A stretch of DNA of 64,000 nucleotides, from the NCBI RefSeq assembly GCF_017114825.1, contig NZ_JADEVO010000034.1:1-64000 (forward strand), read 5' to 3'. This DNA comes from Pseudomonas gregormendelii (GTDB taxonomy: Bacteria; Pseudomonadota; Gammaproteobacteria; Pseudomonadales; Pseudomonadaceae). A program made the translations under genes and the position numbers. The notes under the pieces were generated by a model. It saw only the letters and a program-made list of their open reading frames with translations, made no database searches and had not been told where the DNA came from. Positions 43,207 through 51,114 of this stretch are shown in pieces (within the stretch, counting starts at the first letter, position 1; every line of letters starts with the position of its first letter).

Positions 43207-44085
43207 ATGGCTATTTGTGCAGACCGCACCGTGATCATCACCGGGGCCGGAGGCGGGCTCGGTCGCGCCTATGCCCTGGCGTTCGCCGCGCAAGGGGCCA
43301 ATGTCGTGGTCAACGATATTCGCGCCGATGCCGCAGAAGATGTGGCAGGTGAAATTCGCGCGAGCGGCGGCCAGGCCATTGCCAGCAGCGACGACATCAC
43401 CACGCTGGCCACTGCGCAGCGCATCGTCGATGCGGCGTTGGCCGCGTTTGGTGAAGTACATGTGCTGATCAATAACGCTGGCGTCTTGCGCGACCGCATG
43501 TTCATCAGCCTCAGTGAAGAAGACTGGGACATGGTCATGCGCGTCCACCTCAAGGGCCATTACTGCCTGGCCAACATTCTCGGTCGGCGCTGGCGCGACC
43601 TTGCCAAGGCCGGCAAACCGGTCGACGCCCGGATCATCAACACCAGCTCCGGCGCCGGCCTGCAAGGCTCGGTGGGACAGTCCAATTATTCGGCGGCCAA
43701 GGGCGGCATTGCTTCGCTGACCCTGGTGCAAGCGGCGGAGCTCGCGCGCTACGGTGTCACCGCCAACGCGTTAGCCCCGGCGGCACGTACCTCGATGACC
43801 GAGAGTGCCATGCCCGACGTGGTGAAAAAGCCTGAGGACGACAGCTTCGATGCCTGGGCGCCGGAAAATGTCGCGCCGCTGGTGGTGTGGCTTGGCAGCC
43901 CGGCGTCGGCCCATGTCAGCGGCCAGGTCTTCGAAAGCCAGGGCGGGCGGATCTCCCTGGGAGACGGCTGGCGCACGGGCGTCACCCGCGATAAAGGCGC
44001 GTTGTGGCAGGTCGAAGAGATTGGTGCGGCCGTGGACTCGATTCTCGCTGAAGCGCCCAAGGCACAGAACGTCTGGGGCTGCTGA
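43207..44085 (+). CDS. MFE-2/ChsB1-like 3-hydroxyacyl-CoA dehydrogenase (SDR)
   Basis: A 292-residue SDR resembling the dehydrogenase part of peroxisomal multifunctional enzyme 2 and mycobacterial ChsB1/Hsd4A. It has TGAGGGLGRAYALAFAAQGA, VNDIRAD, NNAGVLRDRMF, the active-site YSAAK, and the extended C-terminus of this group (RISLGDGWRTGV onward). It would oxidise a side-chain 3-hydroxyacyl-CoA, pairing with the MaoC at 44999 and the thiolase at 45476. It lies 59 bp after fadA6 behind a strong GAGGAG site and is probably the last gene of the hsaC operon. Confidence 0.78.
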   Translation: MAICADRTVIITGAGGGLGRAYALAFAAQGANVVVNDIRADAAEDVAGEIRASGGQAIASSDDITTLATAQRIVDAALAAFGEVHVLINNAGVLRDRMFISLSEEDWDMVMRVHLKGHYCLANILGRRWRDLAKAGKPVDARIINTSSGAGLQGSVGQSNYSAAKGGIASLTLVQAAELARYGVTANALAPAARTSMTESAMPDVVKKPEDDSFDAWAPENVAPLVVWLGSPASAHVSGQVFESQGGRISLGDGWRTGVTRDKGALWQVEEIGAAVDSILAEAPKAQNVWGC

Positions 44086-44125
44086 AGCCCCGACCCTTTG
44101 TTCACGTCAACGTTCTCGACCTTCA

Positions 44126-44143
44126 TACCCCATTTTGACGATG
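44126..44143 (+). promoter_or_regulatory. Regulatory dyad (weaker), ipdF operon
   Basis: Reads TACCCCATTTTGACGATG: perfect second half, first half three of five, 59 bp before the ipdF start. Confidence 0.55.
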
Positions 44144-44202
44144 TGCCCGCTTGGCCCTCTCCGTAAAACTGCAGCGTATTGATTTCTTCGGAGGTAGACG
44201 CT

Positions 44203-44988
44203 GTGAAACAAGCCCCCCCTTATGTTCCCGGTCACCAATTACTGGCCGGCAAGTCGGTATTGATCACCGCCGCGGCCGGTGCCGGTATCGGTTACTCAGC
44301 GGCCCGACGGAGTGCCGAGGAAGGTTGTCGGGCGCTGATGATTTCCGACGTTCACCCGCGGCGCCTGGAAGAAGCGGTAGCGCGCCTCAAGGGCGAGACC
44401 GGCCTGCAGGCGATCTACGGCCAGCTGTGCAATGTCACGATAGAAGACGAAGTCCAGGCCTTGGTGGCGGCGGCTGAAGAGGCTCTGGGCGGGGTCGATG
44501 TGCTGATCAACAATGCGGGGCTGGGTGGCCAGAAGCGTGTGGTAGAGATGAGCGATGAAGAGTGGTTGCGGGTGCTGGACGTGACATTGACGGGCACCTT
44601 TCGCATGACTCGGGCGATGTTGCCGCACATGCAGCGCCGCGGCGCAGGAGCCATCGTCAATAACGCCTCGGTGCTCGGTTGGCGGGCCCAAAAGGAACAG
44701 GCCCATTACGCTGCGGCCAAGGCCGGCGTAATGGCCCTGACCCGCTGCAGCGCCCTGGAAGCCGCTGAGTTTGGCGTGCGCATCAATGCGGTATCGCCGT
44801 CGATTGCCCTGCACGATTTTCTCAAGAAAGCCTCCAGCGAAGAATTGCTCGCCAGCCTGGCAGGGCGCGAAGCGTTCGGTCGCGCCGCCGAAGTATGGGA
44901 GGTGGCCAACGTGATGATGTTCCTGGCCAGCGACTACGCCTCCTACATGGTCGGTGAAGTGCTGTCAGTCAGTTCACAACAAGCTTGA
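44203..44988 (+). CDS. ipdF: C/D-ring hydroxy-CoA reductase/dehydrogenase (SDR)
   Basis: A 261-residue SDR. The start is the GTG at 44203 behind GGAGGT. The GHQLLAGKSVLITAAAGAGIG opening, VNNASVLGWRAQ, active-site HYAAAK and the SDYASYMVGEV-x-SVSSQ ending correspond closely to mycobacterial IpdF as I recall it. IpdF oxidises the 5-hydroxyl of the HIP-derived CoA ester. It heads an operon with a MaoC hydratase, a thiolase and probably the second LuxR gene. Confidence 0.85.
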   Translation: MKQAPPYVPGHQLLAGKSVLITAAAGAGIGYSAARRSAEEGCRALMISDVHPRRLEEAVARLKGETGLQAIYGQLCNVTIEDEVQALVAAAEEALGGVDVLINNAGLGGQKRVVEMSDEEWLRVLDVTLTGTFRMTRAMLPHMQRRGAGAIVNNASVLGWRAQKEQAHYAAAKAGVMALTRCSALEAAEFGVRINAVSPSIALHDFLKKASSEELLASLAGREAFGRAAEVWEVANVMMFLASDYASYMVGEVLSVSSQQA

Positions 44989-44998
44989 GGGCACGCTC

Positions 44999-45469
44999 AT
45001 GAGTCACCTTTTCAGCAGCGCCCAGGCTCTGCTTGCGGCCGAAGGCCTGGACCTGGGCCACACCGCCTGGCTGACCATCAACCAGGAACGCATCGATCTG
45101 TTCGCCGAGGCCACGGGTGACCACCAGTGGATTCATGTCGATCCGATACGCGCCGCCAACGGGCCGTTCGGCACCTGCATTGCCCACGGCTACCTGACCC
45201 AGTCCCTGGCCAACCTGTTCATGCCGCAGTTGTTGACCCTTTCAAACATGACCATGGGCGTCAACTACGGGAGCGATCGGGTGCGCTTCCCGGCCCCGGT
45301 CAAGGTCGATTCGCGGGTGCGCGGCAGCGGCCAGATTACCCGCGCCGAGCCAGTGGGCGACGCCGTGCAACTGGTGGTGCGCATCACCGTGGAAGTCGAA
45401 GGCCAGGCGCGCCCGGGCTGCGTAATCGACACCATCAGCCGCTATACCTTCAACCCAATTTGCGAGTGA
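44999..45469 (+). CDS. MaoC-family (R)-specific enoyl-CoA hydratase
   Basis: A 156-residue single hot-dog-fold MaoC protein. The hydratase motif is ATGDHQWIHVDPIRA followed by FGTCIAHGYL, with the Asp and His dyad intact. It begins 10 bp after ipdF and ends 6 bp before the thiolase. With the ChsB1-like SDR and the thiolase it makes a complete beta-oxidation spiral after an ACAD, most likely for the steroid side chain. Confidence 0.82.
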   Translation: MSHLFSSAQALLAAEGLDLGHTAWLTINQERIDLFAEATGDHQWIHVDPIRAANGPFGTCIAHGYLTQSLANLFMPQLLTLSNMTMGVNYGSDRVRFPAPVKVDSRVRGSGQITRAEPVGDAVQLVVRITVEVEGQARPGCVIDTISRYTFNPICE

Positions 45470-45475
45470 GTTTCC

Positions 45476-46684
45476 ATGGACCTGAATGAAGTCGTCATCG
45501 TCGCCACCGCCCGTACAGCGCTGGCCAAATCGTTTCGTGGATCGTTCAACGATACCGAGGCGCCAGTGCTGGGTGGGCATGTGGTACGCGCGGTGGTCGA
45601 ACGTGCCGGCATTGAGCCTGGGGACGTAGAAGATGTGATCATGGGTGCGGCGGTTCAACAGGGCACCCAGGCCTATAACATCGGTCGGCTCTGTGCCTAC
45701 ACCGGTGGCTTGCCGGACAGTGTGCCGGGGATGGCGCTGGACCGCATGTGCGCCTCGGGGCTGATGAGTATCGGCGTAGCTGCCAAGAGCATCATGAGTG
45801 GCGAGATGAACATTGCCATTGGCGGCGGCGTGGAGTCCTTGTCGCTGACCCAGACCAAACACAAAAACAGCTTCCGCGCCCAATCCGAAGCGGTGCTGCA
45901 GGTGATGCCCAGCGCCTATATCCCGATGATTGAAACCGCCGAGATCGTCTCCCGTCGTTATGGCATCAGTCGCGCCGCCCAGGATGAGTATTCATTGCAA
46001 AGCCAGCTGCGCACGGCTGCTGCTCAACGGGACGGGCTCTTTGATGAGGAAATCGTCGGCCTGAGCGTGGACAAGCTGCTGTTCGCCGCTGATGGCCAGC
46101 CCAATGGTCATGAGCGCGTGCAGGTTCTGCGTGACGAATGCAACCGACCGAGTACGCGCCTTGAAGACCTGGCAAACCTGAAGCCGGTGTGGAAGGACGG
46201 TAAATGGATCGAGCAGGGGACGTTCGTCACCGCCGGCAACGCCTCGCAGTTCTCGGACGGTGCTGCGGCCAGTCTGTTGATGAGTCGTACCGAGGCCAAG
46301 CGTCGCGGATTGACGCCTTTGGGCATCTACCGTGGCATTGCCGTGGGTGGATGCTCACCCGAGGAAATGGGCATCGGTCCGGTGATCGCCATACCCAAGC
46401 TGCTCAAGCGTTTCGGCTTGGGGGTGGGGGATATTGGCCTGTGGGAGATCAACGAGGCTTTTGCCTGCCAGGTGTTGCATTGTCGCGACGCGCTGCAGAT
46501 CCCGGCAGAGCGCCTGAACGTCAACGGCGGGGCGATTGCCATCGGTCACCCATTCGGTATGTCCGGCGCGCGGATGGTGGGCCATGCCTTGCTCGAAGGG
46601 CGGCGGCGCGGTGCGCGTTATGTGGTGATTGCCATGTGCATCGGTGGCGGAATGGGCGCCGCCGGCCTGTTCGAACTGCCGTGA
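45476..46684 (+). CDS. Thiolase, FadA5-like
   Basis: A 402-residue thiolase with Cys in ALDRMCASGLMS, GGAIAIGHPFGMSGA and MCIGGGMGAA. It is clearly distinct from FadA6 at 41996. Its position with a MaoC hydratase suggests a side-chain beta-ketothiolase comparable to FadA5. Ring C/D degradation also needs thiolysis, so assignment to side chain rather than ring is an inference. Confidence 0.8.
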   Translation: MDLNEVVIVATARTALAKSFRGSFNDTEAPVLGGHVVRAVVERAGIEPGDVEDVIMGAAVQQGTQAYNIGRLCAYTGGLPDSVPGMALDRMCASGLMSIGVAAKSIMSGEMNIAIGGGVESLSLTQTKHKNSFRAQSEAVLQVMPSAYIPMIETAEIVSRRYGISRAAQDEYSLQSQLRTAAAQRDGLFDEEIVGLSVDKLLFAADGQPNGHERVQVLRDECNRPSTRLEDLANLKPVWKDGKWIEQGTFVTAGNASQFSDGAAASLLMSRTEAKRRGLTPLGIYRGIAVGGCSPEEMGIGPVIAIPKLLKRFGLGVGDIGLWEINEAFACQVLHCRDALQIPAERLNVNGGAIAIGHPFGMSGARMVGHALLEGRRRGARYVVIAMCIGGGMGAAGLFELP

Positions 46685-46760
46685 AGCGAGCGGGACGCGG
46701 CCGCACATTCGATTAAAGCCATGGGGGCCCGCAGGTCGGGCCCGCTGCTGGGGAATGGAT

Positions 46761-47963
46761 ATGCAAAGTTGTATGCCCAATGCACAGGTCCTCGCGCAAA
46801 TGGGCCTGGAGTTGGCCGAGTACGAACGGATCATTGGCAACATCTACGATTCGTCGATGAACACGGTCTCCTTGAGTGACTCGTTGCGCGACATACGCGC
46901 GCTGTTCAAGGCTAATTTCGTGACCTTGATCCTGCGGGTTCAGGATGAGCCGCTGCTGTCACCGATGGTGGTTGCCGGTGATGTCGAATTGGGCCAGGGC
47001 GGCATCAATCATTACGCCTACTACGCCAAATCTACCCTGTTCGAGGGTTTGCCCACCGACACGGTATTCACCATCGATGAGCTGATGAGCGATGCCGAAT
47101 GGGCCAGTTCGGCGTTTTACCTGCTGTACTGCCAACCTTACGATTGTTACCACATGCTGGGTGCCGATATACGCATGCCGGATGGCGGCATCGTGCGTTT
47201 TCGGATCAATCGACCACAGGGCCACCCGCCATTCAGTGAGACCGAGCGGGCCTTGTGCGCCATGTTGCTGCCCCATTTGCGTCGGGCCTTGCACATGTAT
47301 TCGCTGCTGGACCGCAGTGAGTCTCTGGGCAGCCTGTATTCGCAAACGATCAGCCGCCTCGCAGTGGCGACCTTCGTGCTCGACGAGAACGGCTGCGTAG
47401 TGCAACTCAACCCCGTGGCCAGGGAAATCCTTGACAGTCAGGACGGCCTTAAAGTGGTGGGAGGTCGACTGGAGGCTACCTATCCCAGTGACAATCGGGA
47501 TTTGGCGCGCCTGGTGCGCAATGCCTTCCAGCGTGCCAGGCAAGGCGCCGCCAGGGGCGTGCAGGTGGCCGAGGCGACGTCGATTTCCCGTCCTTCGGGA
47601 CAGGTCAGCCTCGGCGTAGTGGTGGAATTGATTCCTTCACGGGAACTGCTCGAAGGCCACGGTAAACCCACAGTGGTGGTGTATGTGCGGGACGCGGTGA
47701 GCAAATCGCTGGTGAGCACGGTACTGACTTCGCAGCTGTACAACCTGACCCCGGCAGAAACCGCGCTCGCCCTGGAATTGGCCAACGGCCTGTCGCTTGA
47801 GGACGCCTCGGAAATTCTGAATATCCGGCGCAATACCGCACGCGCGCACCTGCGTTCGATATTTTCCAAGACGGGTGTCCGACGCCAGACCGAGCTGGTG
47901 CGGATCATGCTCAATAGCGTGGTAGCGCTGGGTGCGCCCCAGCCGGCCGGGTCTCGGCTGTGA
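46761..47963 (+). CDS. LuxR-family transcriptional regulator, TesR/TeiR-like (copy 2)
   Basis: A 400-residue paralogue of the regulator at 14243. I start it at the ATG at 46761, since GGGGA lies 6 nt upstream and the N-terminus then aligns with its paralogue (MQSC/MQNA...LGLxLxxY). It has the same sensor region, PAS-like middle and C-terminal HTH (about 326-391). The HTH differs at only a few positions from copy 1, with IRRNTARAHLRSIFSKTGVR identical. The sensor halves are more diverged, so the two probably sense different ligands and bind the same DNA. It lies 76 bp after the thiolase with no clear dyad of its own. Confidence 0.82.
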   Translation: MQSCMPNAQVLAQMGLELAEYERIIGNIYDSSMNTVSLSDSLRDIRALFKANFVTLILRVQDEPLLSPMVVAGDVELGQGGINHYAYYAKSTLFEGLPTDTVFTIDELMSDAEWASSAFYLLYCQPYDCYHMLGADIRMPDGGIVRFRINRPQGHPPFSETERALCAMLLPHLRRALHMYSLLDRSESLGSLYSQTISRLAVATFVLDENGCVVQLNPVAREILDSQDGLKVVGGRLEATYPSDNRDLARLVRNAFQRARQGAARGVQVAEATSISRPSGQVSLGVVVELIPSRELLEGHGKPTVVVYVRDAVSKSLVSTVLTSQLYNLTPAETALALELANGLSLEDASEILNIRRNTARAHLRSIFSKTGVRRQTELVRIMLNSVVALGAPQPAGSRL

Positions 47964-47986
47964 CTTGGGGCCAGGCCAAAATGCGT

Positions 47987-48004
47987 TAGTCCGTGCGGAC
48001 GATG
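47987..48004 (+). promoter_or_regulatory. Regulatory dyad, DUF1329 gene
   Basis: Reads TAGTCCGTGCGGACGATG, the clearest inverted repeat of the set (GTCC-N4-GGAC), 60 bp before the start. Confidence 0.8.
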
Positions 48005-48064
48005 CTCTCGGTTTCCTTGCCTGTCGATACTGGGCAACCGTTGTCGAACCCAAGGAGAATAAAA

Positions 48065-49441
48065 ATGACCGGCAGTAATAAGTCCCCTGGCTGGGCCTTG
48101 ACGTTGTTATTTGGATGCTGTGCCATCGGCACCGCAAACGCAGCACCGGAGGACATCCCGCGCCTTGGCAAAGACTTGACGTGCCTGGGCGCGGAACAGG
48201 CCGGCAATGCCGATGGCAGTATCCCGGCGTTCAGTGGCAAGTGGCTGGGCGCGCCGCCCCATGTTGATTTCAAAGGTACGGGGCACCACCCCGTGGATCC
48301 GTACCCGGACGAAAAACCGTTGTTTGTGATCACCGCGCAGAACATCGCGCAATACAGTGACTCCCTGTCTGACGGGCAAAAAGCCCTGTTCAAATTGTAC
48401 CCGGCCACCTACAAAATGCCGGTGTATCCCTCGCACAGGGATTTTCGCGTCAGTGACTCGGTATGCCAGGCCACTCGGGAAAACGCCAGCCTGGCGCGTC
48501 TGGTGGATGACGGCGAAGGGGTCGTCGGCAAGACCGGCGGCACACCATTCCCGGTGCCGCGCAGCGGGCTGGAGCTGTTGAAGAATGCCTCGACCTTCAC
48601 CTTGCGGGCCTGGACCGAAGAGTACACCTCCGATAACGCCTACGTGCTCAAGGACGGCAATATCAACTGGGGCAGGGTGCATTCGCGCAACCTGGCTCCA
48701 TCATTGGAACCCGGCAAGATCGGCGATACCAACGGCAACTCGTCGTTCTATCTCAACGAAACCCTGCTACCGCAACGGGACAAGGGTGAGATCAACACCG
48801 GCACCGAATTCTGGAACGACAAAACCGAACCGCGCCAGGCCTGGCGTTACGATCCAGGCACCCGGCGCGTGCGTCAATCGCCGGGCTATGGTTTCGACAT
48901 GTCATTCCCCGGCAGTGGCGGCTCGATCACTGTGGATGAAGTGCGCCTGTTCAACGGGTCCGGCCAGCGCTACGACTGGAAGATCGTTGGCAAACGGGAA
49001 ATGTACATTCCGTACAACACCTATCGTCTGCACGACGCCAAGCTCACCTACGCCAGCCTGTTGACTCCCGGACACATCAATCCCGATGCCATGCGTTATG
49101 AGCGTCACAGGGTCTGGGAACTGGAAGGCACGCTCAAACCTGGCTATCGCCACCTGTATGGCAAACGCAAGTTATATGTCGACGAAGACACCTGGTTTCC
49201 GATGCTCGCCGACAACTACGACAACCGTGGCGAGTTATGGCGCACCTCGATGGTCAACTACTTTTATGCCTACGAGAGCCAGGCCCAGCAGGCGGGCGTC
49301 GGCCTGTACTACGACCTCAATGCCGGCAGCTACCTGGCGTTCAACCTGATCAACGAGCAGCGCAACGGTTACCTGTTGAACAAACCCGGTTTCAGTCCCA
49401 GGGACTTCGGCCCGGAAGCCGCTCGCCGCTTCGGCCAGTAA
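48065..49441 (+). CDS. DUF1329 exported protein
   Basis: A 458-residue secreted protein of the DUF1329 family. The signal peptide spans about residues 1-25 and ends near GTANAAP. The mature protein is rich in aromatic and charged beta segments. DUF1329 proteins are predicted to have a LolB-like lipid-binding fold and co-occur with DUF1302, YCF48-like and MMPL genes. It is probably a periplasmic carrier handing steroids between the outer-membrane barrel and the inner-membrane transporter; this role is inferred. Confidence 0.78.
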   Translation: MTGSNKSPGWALTLLFGCCAIGTANAAPEDIPRLGKDLTCLGAEQAGNADGSIPAFSGKWLGAPPHVDFKGTGHHPVDPYPDEKPLFVITAQNIAQYSDSLSDGQKALFKLYPATYKMPVYPSHRDFRVSDSVCQATRENASLARLVDDGEGVVGKTGGTPFPVPRSGLELLKNASTFTLRAWTEEYTSDNAYVLKDGNINWGRVHSRNLAPSLEPGKIGDTNGNSSFYLNETLLPQRDKGEINTGTEFWNDKTEPRQAWRYDPGTRRVRQSPGYGFDMSFPGSGGSITVDEVRLFNGSGQRYDWKIVGKREMYIPYNTYRLHDAKLTYASLLTPGHINPDAMRYERHRVWELEGTLKPGYRHLYGKRKLYVDEDTWFPMLADNYDNRGELWRTSMVNYFYAYESQAQQAGVGLYYDLNAGSYLAFNLINEQRNGYLLNKPGFSPRDFGPEAARRFGQ

Positions 49442-49501
49442 GCAGGGAACAGGGCGCCCGCTGTTTCAGGGGCGCACTTTGAGAGTAGCTCTCATTTGAT
49501 C

Positions 49502-49519
49502 TAGTCCAACTGCACGATG
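49502..49519 (+). promoter_or_regulatory. Regulatory dyad, kshA
   Basis: Reads TAGTCCAACTGCACGATG, one base from the consensus, 100 bp before the kshA start. Confidence 0.7.
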
Positions 49520-49619
49520 ATCTTGCTGCGCGACTGCTCAATGATATCCGCCATGGGATTACCCGGTATTTCTTGGGGGCATCGCCTGCCCCGAAGTCTG
49601 CATTTGAGGAATAATAACA

Positions 49620-50660
49620 ATGACGAAACTCGCTGAAATCAACATCGAGAATGCCCAGCGTACCCACCGTTACGCGCGCGGCTGGCACTGCCTGGGCAAT
49701 GCCAACGATTACCGTGATGGCAAGCCTCATACCCTGGAAATCTTCGGCACTCGGCTGGTGGCGTTTGCCGATAGCCAGGGCGTCATCAGTATTCTCGATG
49801 CCTACTGTCCGCACATGGGCGCCGACCTGTCACAGGGCACCATCGAGAACGACAGACTGGTATGCCCGTTCCATCACTGGAAGTACGACACCGGCGGCAA
49901 ATGCGTGGAGATCCCTTACTGCAAGCGCATTCCTCCCAAGGCCAAGACGCGCAGTTGGTTGACCTGCGAGGAGAACAACCTGTTGTTCGTCTGGAACAAC
50001 CCCGAAGGCCGTCCGCCCAAAGAGGGCGTGATCATTCCGCACCTCCCTGAGATGGACGACCCGGACTGGATTCATAACTGGAACATCGACACCATGCTGA
50101 TCGAAACCAACCCACGGGAGTTGGTCGATAACCTGGTGGATGCCCAGCATTTCGGGCCGGTGCACGGTACGCCAACCAAGTATTTCGCCAACATTTTCGA
50201 AGGGCATATCGGCCATCAGATTTTTCATGGTGACTCCGAGCGCCTGGGCGGTGACCTGATCGCACCATCGGCCTACTACGGTCCGGCCACTCACTTCACC
50301 CATATCAGTTCGATGTTCGGCGATGCGCGGATCCACGCCATTCTGCTCAACAGCCACGTGCCAGTGACGCCAAACAGTTTTGACTTGCGCTTTGGTTGCA
50401 TGGTCAAGCGCGTACCGGGCTGGACGGAAGAGCAAAACCAGGAAGTGGCCAGGGCGTATGTCCAGGGCAACCGGGACTCGTTCTACCAGGACGTGGTGAT
50501 CTGGAAGCACAAAATCCGTATCGACAAGCCGGTGCTCGCAGAAACCGACGGGCCGGTCTATCAGTTGCGCGAGTGGTATGAGCAATTCTTCACCAATGAG
50601 GACGACGTGCCCGCGTCAATGGCGCTGCGTCGCGAGTTCATAACGGTCGACGAGCGCTGA
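49620..50660 (+). CDS. kshA: 3-ketosteroid 9alpha-hydroxylase oxygenase component
   Basis: A 346-residue Rieske oxygenase. The [2Fe-2S] ligands are Cys63, His65, Cys82 and His85. The mononuclear iron site is Asp174-x2-His177-x4-His182 (DAQHFGPVH). The N-terminal ARGWHCLG, DAYCPHMGADLSQG and VWNNPEG blocks match KshA closely. It hydroxylates C9 of 3-ketosteroids, which opens ring B together with a KstD. Electrons come from KshB (22634). It is transcribed alone under its own dyad and closes the steroid region. Confidence 0.9.
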   Translation: MTKLAEINIENAQRTHRYARGWHCLGNANDYRDGKPHTLEIFGTRLVAFADSQGVISILDAYCPHMGADLSQGTIENDRLVCPFHHWKYDTGGKCVEIPYCKRIPPKAKTRSWLTCEENNLLFVWNNPEGRPPKEGVIIPHLPEMDDPDWIHNWNIDTMLIETNPRELVDNLVDAQHFGPVHGTPTKYFANIFEGHIGHQIFHGDSERLGGDLIAPSAYYGPATHFTHISSMFGDARIHAILLNSHVPVTPNSFDLRFGCMVKRVPGWTEEQNQEVARAYVQGNRDSFYQDVVIWKHKIRIDKPVLAETDGPVYQLREWYEQFFTNEDDVPASMALRREFITVDER

Positions 50661-50664
50661 TAGA

Positions 50665-50718
50665 GGGAGCAGGGCGCCTTCGAGAAGCAAGCGAATACTC
50701 TCCAAGGCGCCGCTCCCA
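50665..50718 (+). terminator. Long hairpin after kshA
   Basis: GGAGC-A-GGCGCCTT pairs with AAGGCGCC-GCTCC across a 25-base loop, just after the kshA stop. There is no T-run, so it is a putative terminator or 3' stabiliser. Confidence 0.5.
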
Positions 50719-50787
50719 GGGACACAGCCACCCTTGAGTCCATGGTGATGACTCAGGTCCGATTTGAAGGCAATGAGGGAATACAAA

Positions 50788-50955
50788 ATGAAAATAAAAA
50801 ATGCCTACACGTTTCCTTTGTTAGTAGTGTTTCTCCTGGTGTTGGTTGTACAGATGTCGGTGCCGGCGGAGTCGGCCAGCGTCAAGGCGTGCAAGCGCTA
50901 CGCGAGCTGCCTTTCGCTGAGTTCGGGAATCTCAAACTGGCTGGATTTCCGTTAG
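50788..50955 (+). CDS. Small exported or membrane protein, unknown
   Basis: A 55-residue frame begins at an ATG with GAGGGA upstream. It encodes a short basic start, a hydrophobic stretch (residues 8-27) ending in a plausible signal-peptidase site near PAESAS, and a 28-residue tail with two cysteines (Cys34, Cys40). No family is recognised. It lies between kshA and an opposing chemoreceptor gene, with no regulatory dyad. Confidence 0.45.
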   Translation: MKIKNAYTFPLLVVFLLVLVVQMSVPAESASVKACKRYASCLSLSSGISNWLDFR

Positions 50956-51114
50956 GGCTGTTTCAGGGGAGTGTTGCCTCGGAACCGCGGGCAACGCTCT
51001 GCCCCTGTTTGTCGCGACAGTTGTTATCAATGGGGGTGGCCCCGTCGTAGAGGTGGGCGCCACAACGCTGCCCAGCGTTTCAGGCTTTATTAAAGTGCTC
51101 TGCTGATGGCTGAG

